Below the pieces are notes generated by a model. The model made no database searches, had not been told where the DNA came from, and worked only from the letters and a program-made list of their open reading frames with translations. From Simmondsia chinensis (taxonomy: Eukaryota > Streptophyta > Magnoliopsida > Caryophyllales > Simmondsiaceae): DNA of 64,000 nucleotides. Positions 55,066 through 64,000 of this stretch are shown one piece after another. The stretch lies in contig JAGTTD010000003.1 in assembly GCA_018398585.1 (NCBI GenBank), forward strand, positions 9,990,637-10,054,636, written 5' to 3'. The translations under genes were made by a program, and so were the position numbers. Within the stretch, counting starts at the first letter, position 1, and each line of letters begins with the position of its first letter.

Positions 55066-55375
55066 AAGATATATGATGTTGGTTGTTCTTGTTGTAGACA
55101 AATTACTTAGAACTTTTTGGTAGATGATGGATTTTTCTTTTTAGCTATTTGTACTAGTTAGATTAGATTTTGGATGGAGTTGTAGATTTATATTCGATGC
55201 TTTGCTTTTGTTGTGGATTAAACATGGATGGAATTATTTACATTTTGGTTGCAATGATAGATTTGATTATATAAATTGGTAAATTGTTGTGACGAGGTAA
55301 TGCCACCCACAAACTATGTTTTTGATGTAGAGAGTAGCAATATGAAATTATTGTGGGTAATAACAAAATAAGTCT
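55066..55375 (+). other. 3' non-coding part of CACTA 2
   Basis: No coding signal between the last exon and the right subterminal array. Confidence 0.5.
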
Positions 55376-55739
55376 TTGGTAGCATACCTTTTGCCAATAG
55401 ATATTGTTTTGTCGGTAAAACTTTGACGAGCAGAAAATTTTTTGTTGGTATATTATTTACCAGTAAAGAATTTGTTATTGGTAATATCCTTTGCCAATAG
55501 AAAATATTTTATTGGTAATACCCTTTACCAACAAAAAGCTTTTGTTGGTATAACTTTTACCAACAAATAAACAATTGTAGCTATTATAGAGGTATTACCA
55601 ACAACTTCAAATTTCTGTTGGTAAAGCCTTTACCAACAGTGGCAATACCAACAGTGTACCAACAGACCAATTTCTGTTGGTAAAGCCTTGACCAACAAAA
55701 AAATTGCCATTGCCAACAACAATCATGTTGTTGGTAGTA
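55376..55739. repeat. Subterminal repeats of CACTA 2, right end
   Basis: At least ten TTGTTGGTAAWRCCTTTACC / TACCAACAGA units in both orientations, denser than at the left end. Some adjacent units form near-perfect palindromes (AATTTCTGTTGGTAAAGCC...). Confidence 0.9.
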
Positions 55740-55757
55740 GTCACTTTTTTTGTAGTG

Positions 55758-56690
55758 ATAATAGAATGCCACTGTATTGTCACAATAGATCTTTAGGGGC
55801 CTTGTAATAAAATTCATAACAGGAAACTCCATAAAGAAGTCACACAATATTTTAGCATGAGTCTCAACTTCAAAGCATGCATTAAACTCTTCTTCGATGG
55901 TGGAAGTAGAAATGTATTTTTTCTTAACAACTTTTTCATGGTATAGCACCACTCGCAAACATGAAAATGAAGCCTATAGTAGACTTCATATCATTTGTAT
56001 AACCACTCAATTCAGAACCTGCGTATCGCATTAGTTCAGGGTTTTTTAAACCTTATGTACATAAGCATGCAATCTCTAGTAGCATGTAAATACCTCATCA
56101 TCCATTTTCCACGGCAACCTAATGTACCTTTTTGGGGTTAGACATGTTTCTACCCAATGCATTAATTACAAAAACAACATCAAGCCTAATACAAACTTCA
56201 ACATACATTAAGTTGCCAACTGCACTTGTATGAGTTATATTTCTCATAGGTTTTATACAAGTCTTGCATTTCAAGAGACCAAATCTTTCAAGTACTTTAT
56301 CCATGTATGCCCTTTGTGATAGGCCCAGTACTTTCCTAGTCCTATCTCTTTGTATGTTGATACCGAGATTTAAGATGCTTCTTCAAGGCCCTTTATGTCA
56401 AATGCCTTAAATAGCATGCTATTGACATCATGAAGGAAAACAAGTCACTACTTGCATGTAAAATACCATCAACATGCAACACTAAGAAAATGCACTTGCT
56501 CCCACTAACCCTGATATACATACAAGGGTCCATTTGATTTGTAAATGCTGCAGACAATATTTTCTTATGAAACTTCAAGTGACAATGGTGAGAGGCTTAT
56601 TTAAGTCCATAAATTTACTTCTTAAGTTTGCAACCATATGTTCCATAGACTACATCTCCTCTTCCATTTCCTTCTTCTAATGAAGCTAGC
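55758..56690 (-). pseudogene. copia D reverse transcriptase C-part and RNase H N-part
   Basis: The minus strand from 56578 reads FTNQMDPCMYIRVSGSKCIF and LVLHVDGILHASSD, where the catalytic YVDD is degraded to HVDG. Then MDKVLERFGLLKCKTCIKPM and LMYVEVCIRLDVVFVINALG at 56119-56304. RNase H follows at 55758-55958 (STIEEEFNACFEVETHAKIL, LKIYCDNTVAFYYH) and stops at the CACTA 2 boundary, continuing at 46507. Confidence 0.85.
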
Positions 56691-56726
56691 ATGAAAAAGG
56701 GAGATAGCTTGTTCTTAAGACAATGG

Positions 56727-57083
56727 TTCATCTAATCACCAACAACAATCACTTGGCTAAGTTGGTCTCCTTTCTTTATAAGAACTCCTAACATGTACAT
56801 TTGGCTTGATTGGGGTTCTTAATTTGGCTGCGTATTCTATGTGTTTGGGATAATAGATTGTTGAGATTTTGTGTGCTCTACAGAGTGGATTGAGATTCTC
56901 CCTTTCATCTAATCACCAACAGCAATCATTTGGCTAAGTTGGTCTCCTTTCTCTATGAGAACACCTAACAAGTACATTTGGCTTGATTGGGGTTCTTGAA
57001 TTGGCTGCATATTCTATGTGGTTGGGATAATAGATTGTTGAGATTTTGTGTGCTCTATAGAGTGGATTGAGATTCTCCCTTTC
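56727..57083. repeat. 177 bp tandem duplication in copia D
   Basis: Two direct copies (56727-56903 and 56904-57083), each starting TTCATCTAATCACCAACA and containing GGCTTGATTGGGGTTCTT, ATAATAGATTGTTGAGATTT and GATTGAGATTCTCCCTTTCA. They differ at about ten sites. This is the linker between integrase and RT of D. Confidence 0.85.
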
Positions 57084-57399
57084 ATGTATAATGGATACTA
57101 AAAGTTGACTTGGTTGAGGACAATGAGTGGGGTCTTGAGAGCAATCACAACTCCCCACATCGGAGTCAAGGAACTTTACAGTTATGGACTCAACAATCCT
57201 TGTGCCCCTGGAGGGCAAGTAAAACCTATTACCTTTATGGCCTCTACTCCGGTTTACCATCAAATAAAACAAGGGTGATTTTAGGGTTAAATATTCTCTC
57301 ATGTGAGTTATAAATTCTTACTTTAGTTGAACAACCTCAAACCCGTAAATTGCATAAGCTAGGTTTTATCTCAGTCCACAACTAAAAGCAAGTCTTAGT
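57084..57399 (-). other. Degenerate linker region of copia D
   Basis: Between the duplicated segment and the integrase. Open frames occur on both strands (57110-57313 plus, 56934-57302 minus) but neither shows a domain. Confidence 0.4.
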
Positions 57400-57783
57400 A
57401 CTCTATTCAAGATAACATAGTTATTGGGAGTGCTTCACCTCATAAACAATTTTTCCAATTTGGTTCTACTCATGTTGCACCTCATCATATCTTTTAGAGT
57501 GCGATGACGATGCTCAACCACGCCATCTTCTTTAGGTGTCCTAGGCATTGTGAATTAGGCAATTATTCCACAACTTTCTAAGTATTCAACAAACGGTCCC
57601 TTAAATTGACCCTTATTCCTATATCTACCATCATACTCGCCACCATGACTAGATCTCACAACTTTAATTACTTTTCGTAATTGGTTCACAACTTCTGACT
57701 TAAAAAGTTTCTAGGATTCTCAAAGGTTGTAGCCTTGTTGTTAATCAAGTACCATACCCGTACCTAGAGTAATCATCAATAAA
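57400..57783 (-). pseudogene. copia D integrase core (broken by CACTA 3)
   Basis: From the CACTA 3 border the minus strand reads FIDDYSRYGYG..., then a decayed block with R-x-GGEYDG and a FTMPRTPKEDGVVEHRHR-like catalytic Glu region (about 57490-57540). These are the core signatures of copia integrase. Frames shift several times. Confidence 0.75.
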
Positions 57784-58330
57784 CACTACAAGAAAAAGGG
57801 TTATTAACGACAGTGATTATCGTCATTAAAAGTCTACTTTACCGTCGTTAATACTATTAATGACGGCGGAAACTTCCCGTCGTTTGTCGTCGTTGTTGCT
57901 TCCGACGTTAATACTATGTGGGATCAACGACCACTAAAATGAGCCATCGTTAAAAAGTATCTACAACGGTATATTATGTCCGTCGTTAGAAGTGAAATCA
58001 ATAACGACGGCACATGTTGTCGTTAAAAGTAAAGTCTTTAATGTCAGGTGGCACCGTCGTTAAAGAGTTGATTAATAACGACAATAATTGTTGTTGTTAC
58101 AAATATTGACCGGCATTTAGGAAAAAGTTTTAACGACGACAAAAACCGTCGTTAAAATTTTTTGCACTACTAATTAGAAATAGCAATGACAATATAGACC
58201 GTCGTTAAAAAATAACAAAAATAAATCATCGTTAAAAGTCTTCCATCTATTAATGACATCAAAATACGTCATTAAAAATGCTTCCCCATTAAAGAAAATT
58301 CTAACAGAAAAATTTATCGATGTTAAAAAT
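57784..58330. repeat. Subterminal repeats of CACTA 3
   Basis: About fifteen units such as TAACGACGG, CCGTCGTTAAAA and AATAACGACAATAA in both orientations. Many pairs form palindromes around CGTCGTT. Confidence 0.85.
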
Positions 58331-61130
58331 CCTGTACATTATTATAGTGCAATATATACATTCATAAATACCTATACATTTATGTAATATAAAAATAATT
58401 TTTTGATTGTTTGCAACACCTGTAAATCCATATAAGGAGAATTATCGGGTTGTTCATAGCACATATATATAAATGTAGTATGGCAATATTTAATTGCAGT
58501 ATAACACCTATAAAATAGTACAGTATAATCATATAGAAATAACTCTTACATATCATTCAATGTAACAACGAATTCTAATAAAAAGTAAAGATGTCATTGA
58601 AATTTAAATATTCAAATACTTATAAAAGCCAATTTACATACAAAAAATACTAAAAGCGTACATTGCTAAATTTGTCACTTAACAACTTAGCAAAAACTAT
58701 AAATCCGACAAAAGTTCGTAAATAAAAGTTCCAACAAAAATAAGAATTTCCAGTGCAGTCTTCCAACACCTGAAAAAAATAAATATAACACTCATGTTAG
58801 AAAATTCTTGTCATATAAGCAATTGTACCGACACATAACAAACCAAACAATAAAAAATTAAAATAGATAAAAACTATATTAAAATAATCAGCATAAAATT
58901 GACCAAAAAGGAAATTCGTATACTTTTTAATACAATACAATCGCAAATCCAATCTCCACATTATAAAACTCAATTAAAGTGTCACAAATTCAAAACATTC
59001 TTAAACTCCCTCTAGGATTCAATCACATAGTCCAAACTCATCAACAATTCCAAATAATTCATGGCAATCAACATAAAATCCAAGCTAAACATGCAATTCA
59101 CCCAGAATTCAAGTTAGTCAAATCAATTCATACATTGCATCACAAAACTCCATCATGAACAATATCCAAAACAACCCAATATGAGCATACAACATAATAA
59201 ACCAAACCTATGGTCAATCAAGGTTCACACAAGACCTACGCCTTATCCTTTTCTCAAAACTAGGAGGAAAAAAAAAAAAGGCATGACAAAATTACATTAC
59301 TTTTCACTCTAGCAGCATTTTAAAAGAATTTTTTATGGACAAAAATGCAGTCACATATAAAAATTTTTATAAGTCAATAAACCAAATAATACACAGATAT
59401 ATCAAATTCCATTTAATACTCATAGTATACTTTTCTAACTATGTATATCAGGTCAGTGCCAATCCTAACATATTTGAAGCCTCAAGCGAAAATTTTAAAT
59501 GTAGCCCTTCGTACACAACAGGTCCAAATGGACCAAAAGCACTGCTTATAGTGGTTTCAATTTTGTTTCATAATATAAGGGATAATTATTGGGAAAATTA
59601 TCTCATAATTTATAATTGCATCCTCGATTTTTGTCTTTATGGTCCAAATTTTTTGCAATCATTTGATAATTAACATGTGGAGGAACTCAAATTTCATGTG
59701 TAAATGTAATAATAAAAAAATAATGAGTGATTAAAAAAAAACGAGTAAGTATATATATGAGTCACTATACTTAAATTCGAAGATAGGGGTTGTTGACGAA
59801 TCCTTGGAGGTGGAGATGTCTAAAGGGAACCAAATTGCAAAAAGTTGAGAGTAATTGGAATCATGATTTCAAATAAACATGACCAAGAAAGACCCTAAGT
59901 TGTCCCTAACGACTCCTCCAATTACTGCAGCTATAAATCCTAAGGGTATACAAGTCTCCTAAGACAACACAAGTCCACATATGACTCAAACATATCATGT
60001 TTTTCCAACTCATAGCTAAAATTCAACAAAACATAATAAATGACAACAAAATTGCCCAAGACCAATAGCAGCAACATGCTTACTGTAGGCCTACAATGCA
60101 GAAACATGAGCAGCTTATTACAATGCAATACTAGCTAAGACTAATACATCATTCTTTAAACTAACTAAGCACACCTAAGCACCACTACGACAGCCACATA
60201 GCAGCACAATGCAACAGCTTCATAGCAATGTAACAAAACAATATGCAGCAGCAGCTCACCATCAGAACAACTCAGCACACAGCCACCAACCACTCATGCC
60301 TTGGATTCCCGGGTCATAACACCTTGGGAAATACATGAGACACCAACATGAAGACTAAGACACTAAATCACACAGATTTTCAATAAGAACTCATAAGTTC
60401 TCTAAGCCTTCCTTTACAATAATCACCTATTTCACTTACGTCACTCAAACATATTCAAGAAACATCAAATCTCACAAACAACATCCAATCCATGGTTAAA
60501 CTCAAAACATGCAATTCTCTATCCATACACCGAGTCCAAGATTGTGCAATTAGATATGCCTAACCTAAGAGTTGCCAATTCTAGGTTCAAAGCTCCATTC
60601 CAACAAGTTCACAATCACATTCAAGCATTAAACACATGTTAACCACAACAATCACATAGAAAATTGGAAAGGCACATAATCCAATTTCTGAACAGCATAA
60701 TCAGCCACACAATAACAATAACAGCACCATGTGAAACTACTACCCACACTTACTTCAAAATGCCAAATCAAAAACTCGCTCTATACATCACTGACAGCCC
60801 ATAAAGCCTAACACACTAGAGTTTAGCAGCATAAAAACACCCATCGCAGGGCCTTAACCCTAGAGCTTGAAATAGTAGAAACCCACCACATATCTGTATA
60901 TTAATGAATACAAAAATATTCCCATATGTCAAACTCCATAGTACACAATCTGACGCATAAATCAACGACATTCTCAAACTCCACATAGAACTCAATCACA
61001 AAGTCCAAATCCAGAACAATTCCAAATAACTCAATAATGTATTCTTATGAATATATCAACATACATAAGCGAAAACTAAGGGCAGAATAAGAGAGAGAAG
61101 AAAAAGAAGAAGATTACCACATACCTATTA
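58331..61130. other. Non-coding interior of CACTA 3
   Basis: 2.8 kb, AT-rich. Small open frames (for example 59335-59673 and 59940-60128) have no recognisable feature. The stretch 60180-60300 has several AGCAGC/ACAGC-type words. Nothing further could be supported. Confidence 0.45.
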
Positions 61131-61134
61131 ATAT

Positions 61135-62545
61135 TTAATCAATGCAGTCGTCCATCTCAGTAGATCGGGAGGAAGTACTTGACCCGTTGTTATGACCTCC
61201 ATCCTCTAGTGCCTTTCCTCTAGCTACCAAATCAGCAAACTCCTTATTCTCTTTAAGAAGTGCTCGCTTTCCCTTCTTAGATTGACAAAGTTTTTCAAGA
61301 AGCTCGGCCTTAGTAGAAGATGGCCCTCTCAAATCACTAGGCCTTACTCCTCCCCCATAACCAAACACATGACCATGAGCTTGACGTTTGTTGAAGACCT
61401 TCTCAGCAACTTCAATGTTAGATAAGGTGGGATTCTCTTCAATGACATCAATAATTTTTTCCTACAAAGTAGTGTGAACTAAGAATGGAGTAAAGTATAC
61501 ATCATAACAAGTAATTAATTATTTAAATTCTACATACATATTGTTGACAAAACTCATGTGTCGCCAGCTTATCACCCTTTGAACGTGTAGCCAGAAACAT
61601 CTCCCCAAGATTAGGACATTTCCCATTCTATTGAGTCTTTACAATCAAACAATAGTTAGGTTCTGCACTAAAGAAAAAAATTAAAAAACAAAATATTGAA
61701 ATTTTCAGTTGCATACCATATCTTTGAAAATCTGCCTATAAGCTCTGCTACCAATGCGATGAAGTAGTTCTTTCGAAAGCCCAGCCCTATTTTTAGAGTT
61801 TCTAGCACTCCTTGCCTATGTTTCAAATATTAAAAAGTTAATATGTCCATGAATAGAAGTACAAATAATAAAATAGAAAAAAAGGAGGGAGAATTTATTC
61901 CTAGAACTCCTCAGATGTATAATAATTTTTTGCAATCCATACCCAATCCTCCTTATCCCACCCTTTTGGAGGCGGATCTATTAAGGCTTTTTTCAAAGCT
62001 TGTTCCACAGTAAAGTTGGGAGGCGGTGAAGGCTGATTTTTTGTTTTCGGCCTTTTCAAAATCTCAAACTGATACAAGTCCCCTCTCCAATTTTTCCACA
62101 AGTACCGCATATGATCTAAGATCTCTTTGTGATACTCCTTGAAGTCAACATTCTCATCATGAAATTTGTCCTAATTCAAATAAGTAAACTCAATTTCTTG
62201 TGATGCTAATCAAATTTTGTCATCGTAAATTAAATATCTAACAATCATCGCATAATTATTTACAAATGAAAATATAAACTACATTATACAGTTAAGTTAC
62301 CAGGACTTCAGCAAACATGTGTTCATTCTCTCTCGCATCAATTTCATCCCATGAGCGCTTCCTTCTTGGAACAACATTTCTATCATGTACCAAGTGTCGA
62401 GAAAATTCATTTGCATTTTGTCCAACACAGCGATTTTGGAAATTTTCAATAGGCAACTTATTTCCAGGTTTTAGTGTTGCCACCTTTTTGCATTTGCTCT
62501 TTCCACGTCTTGTTCTCTTTTTTCCATCATTATTTTCAGTAGAAT
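61135..62545 (-). pseudogene. CACTA 3 gene, Transposase_24-like (C-terminal exons)
   Basis: Minus-strand exons with matching splice signals. 62301-62545 (acceptor TTGGTAG, donor GTAACT): STENNDGKKRTRRGKSKCKK, PRRKRSWDEIDARE. About 61905-62170: EYHKEILDHMRYLWKNWRGD, FTVEQALKKALIDPPPKGWD, WVWIAKNYYTSEEF. 61717-61815: ARSARNSKNRAGLSKELLHR then IGSRAYRQIF and a GTATGC donor. About 61538-61627: CPNLGEMFLATRSKGDKLAT. 61135-61461: EENPTLSNIEVAEKVFNKRQ, HVFGYGGGVRPSDL, a coiled-coil tail and stop. The SARNSKNRA, GYGGGV and coiled coil match plant Transposase_24 (PTTA/En-Spm) proteins. The donor after TSEEF is not a clear GT, so splicing may be damaged. Confidence 0.8.
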
Positions 62546-62547
62546 CT

Positions 62548-62677
62548 ACCAATAACAAAAAAGTGATTACATGCTAACAAGAAATCAAAGCCTTACCAAT
62601 AACAAAAAAGTGATTACATGCTAACAAGAAATCAAAGCCTTACCAATAACAAAAAAGTGATTACATGCTAACAAGAA
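62548..62677. repeat. 47 bp tandem repeat at an intron-exon boundary, 2.8 copies
   Basis: Units start at 62548, 62595 and 62642 and are nearly identical (ACCAATAACAAAAAAGTGAT, TACATGCTAACAAGAAATCA, AAGCCTT). On the minus strand each unit ends in ATTGGTAAG or, at the exon, ATTGGTAG. The array ends sharply at 62677, where gypsy sequence begins. Confidence 0.95.
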
Positions 62678-62678
62678 G

Positions 62679-63188
62679 ACACCACTGGTTGTGCTCACAC
62701 AGGACCGGAAGCATGAAATCAACATTATCTTGGATGGTTTGCAAGGTTTCTTGTGTTTGGTAAATAATTATGAACTTAAAGTAGCTGATATGCACTATCG
62801 ACTTGCCGATCGGCAAGATCGGGATGATCTGTTTCCTTTTTTGAGTGGAGTTTTGATTTACCCAAATGCAAACATGGATGTAAAACTTCCTTCTGATTAG
62901 GGAGAAGGAAATTATAGACTTAAGCAAGCCATTGATGAGGTAACAACATCATTCCACACTCAAGCATTGAACCTTCAAGGAATGGATGTTGGGTTCAAGA
63001 GCAATAGGGTCTCCTACGTGAAGCTATGCTATTGGGAGGATATTTGTGAGTTGTTCACAAAGCTATACTGCAGCAACAAGTTTCCATCAGGTGTATTTCA
63101 TAGTTCTTACAGCAACAACTTAATGATCAAGACATTGGCCGATACTATCATCAACTTCTTAAATAGGGGGACATTGGTAAAAATCTGA
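62679..63188 (+). pseudogene. Unrecognised reading frame inside the gypsy 3' region
   Basis: One plus-strand frame from 62679 to the TGA at 63188, interrupted by a single TAG at 62898-62900. It reads LTQDRKHEINIILDGLQGFL, VADMHYRLADRQDRDDLFPF, then NLQGMDVGFKSNRVSYVKLC and TLADTIINFLNRGTLVKI. It does not match any retrotransposon domain that I recognise. The length (about 168 codons) and one stop suggest either a captured host gene piece or a lineage-specific frame of the element. Function is not known. Confidence 0.4.
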
Positions 63189-63329
63189 AGCTTGTTGCTA
63201 CTTCACTACCAATCCTTGATGCAGATTCAGAATTCATCACATCCTCAGCTGCAATTTCAACAATCTTTTAGCCTTAATAAGTGATTTTAAAGTCTAATTC
63301 TCTTTCATTCTTGAGGACAAGAATGTTTT

Positions 63330-63343
63330 CAAGGGGAAGGGAA
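63330..63343 (+). other. Polypurine tract of the gypsy 3' end
   Basis: CAAGGGGAAGGGAA directly before the LTR start TGTTATGATTCG. Upstream (about 63311-63330) the sequence reads LEDKNVF-like residues, the usual end of a gypsy polyprotein. Confidence 0.8.
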
Positions 63344-63975
63344 TGTTATGATTCGAAAATTCAAGATCTGGCTGGGTTGCGTCTTGGTTCTATTAAGCTG
63401 TTGCTGTGTTCTGTTAGGTTGTTGTTAGTTGCTGCCGTGCTGTTCAAATGCTGTTAGTTGTTGATTAGTATAGTAAACAATGTATTAGCTTGGTATTGCT
63501 TTCTTAAGCTGCAATGTAATTAGCTGCAAGTTGTAATAAGTGCTTTCAGTTCCTGCATTGAGTTGTAATCCTGCAATAAGCATGCGGTAGTAGCAGTTGG
63601 TTTGGGTGTTGGTGTCTTGGCGCCAAAAATAAGCCTTAGAAGTTAGTTATTATATATTTTCTAGATACTTCTAGTTAGTTCCAGAGTCGGTTAAGCCTTA
63701 AGTCTAGGTACATTTTATTAGCTTGCTTGTTCTTGCCTATAAGTAGTAGGAGCTGCTGTAATTTCAGATTCATTCCAAGAAATTGAAACTAATATCTCAT
63801 TTGAGATCAAGTTTCTCCCTCTCATCTAACTCTCTCTATTTCTCATCCCTAATTCTCTAATTTCTCATCTCAATTCCCTTCTTTCTCATCTCATACTCTC
63901 AATCTATCCTCATTTTACTTAGCTTACGTTCATGATTCAATCACGAGCGTAACAGTTTGATCCTGAATTATAACA
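63344..63975 (+). repeat. 3' LTR of a gypsy element
   Basis: 632 bp, TGTTATGATTC...GAATTATAACA, with a 6 bp inverted end TGTTAT/ATAACA. A TATAAGTAG box lies at about 63739 and a pyrimidine-rich R/U5-like stretch at 63770-63905. No partner LTR is seen to the left, so the element is truncated at 62678 or continues elsewhere. Confidence 0.8.
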
Positions 63976-64000
63976 CAAAAGCTGAAATTTCAGATTTGTT
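63976..64000. other. Flank at window end
   Basis: 25 bases after the LTR; too short to assign. Confidence 0.3.

Larger units (their letters stand above)
46508..55757 (+). mobile_element. CACTA transposon 2 (9.2 kb with nested copia F)
   Basis: Perfect 18 bp terminal inverted repeats: CACTACAAAAAAAGTGAC at 46508-46525 and its reverse complement at 55740-55757. Subterminal arrays of TTGTTGGTAATR / TACCAACA units lie at both ends. It interrupts the RNase H of copia D. The adjoining triplets (CAG, ATA) are different, so the usual 3 bp duplication is not visible. Without copia F it is about 4 kb, with a plus-strand gene (GC-rich exon, coiled-coil exon, acidic last exon). Confidence 0.9.
57784..64000 (-). 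mobile_element. CACTA transposon 3 (left end; right end not reached)
   Basis: Left terminus CACTACAAGAAAAAGGG at 57784, in the integrase of copia D. Subterminal CGTCGTTAA/TTAACGACG repeats follow to about 58330. A minus-strand Transposase_24-like gene at 61135-62545 belongs to it. A gypsy 3' end (62678-63975) follows and may be nested in it. The right terminus and the target duplication lie outside the window, so the extent given is a minimum and could end earlier. Confidence 0.75.

Noticed and set aside
46505..55760. 3 bp target duplication of CACTA 2
   Set aside because: The adjoining triplets are CAG and ATA; no match is visible even after allowing one base of slippage.
59335..59673. 112-codon frame in CACTA 3
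   Set aside because: No motif or family resemblance; AT-rich codon pattern and no supporting signals.
62317..62577. Plus-strand frame opposite the CACTA 3 exon
   Set aside because: It is antisense to an exon with matching splice sites and family motifs on the minus strand.

Overview
The window is nuclear DNA from a flowering plant, most likely a eudicot with a repeat-rich genome. It is AT-rich and holds no intact host gene. What can be recognised belongs to plant transposon families: Ty1/copia and Ty3/gypsy elements with initiator-tRNA-Met or tRNA-Asp primer sites, CACTA (En/Spm) DNA transposons with Transposase_24-like genes, an RTE-clade LINE fragment, MITE-like foldbacks, and one short element headed by 5S rRNA sequence. 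Almost every reading frame is broken, so this is old, layered repeat DNA, probably pericentromeric or intergenic. The species cannot be named from the sequence.

Layout. 0.6-11.9 kb: a decayed copia element on the minus strand (C). It is split by a non-coding LTR-like repeat (3.6-5.3 kb) and a non-autonomous gypsy-like element (5.3-11.46 kb) whose 3' LTR holds an RTE LINE 3' fragment. 11.9-17.5 kb: a truncated LTR, long poly-G/poly-C tracts, minisatellites, a foldback element, a second copy of the 3.6-5.3 kb repeat and a TIR element inside it. 17.5-43.6 kb: one gypsy element (G, minus strand) split by a 21 kb CACTA element (19377-40514, TSD AAT). That CACTA carries a SIRE/Maximus-like copia (A, 20157-36847, TSD CTTTT), which in turn holds a solo LTR, an inverted damaged relative (B), and a 232 bp 5S-headed SINE in its 3' LTR. 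43.6-45.4 kb: remnants of other LTRs. 44.9-57.8 kb: a second copia (D, minus) split at its RNase H by a 9.2 kb CACTA (46508-55757), which contains a younger copia (F, 47927-53163, TSD CAACT). 57.8-64 kb: a third CACTA starts inside the integrase of D and runs off the window; its minus-strand gene (61.1-62.5 kb) is readable as exons. Next to it lies a gypsy 3' end with an unrecognised reading frame and an LTR at 63344-63975.

The elements do not form a cooperating gene set. They record successive insertions, and the order can be read from which element interrupts which. The most notable item is the 5S-headed SINE: it has a precise 14 bp target duplication, a nearby uninterrupted LTR copy that shows the empty site, and a 3' module shared with an RTE-type LINE fragment and another retroposed copy in the same window, which suggests a LINE-SINE partnership.
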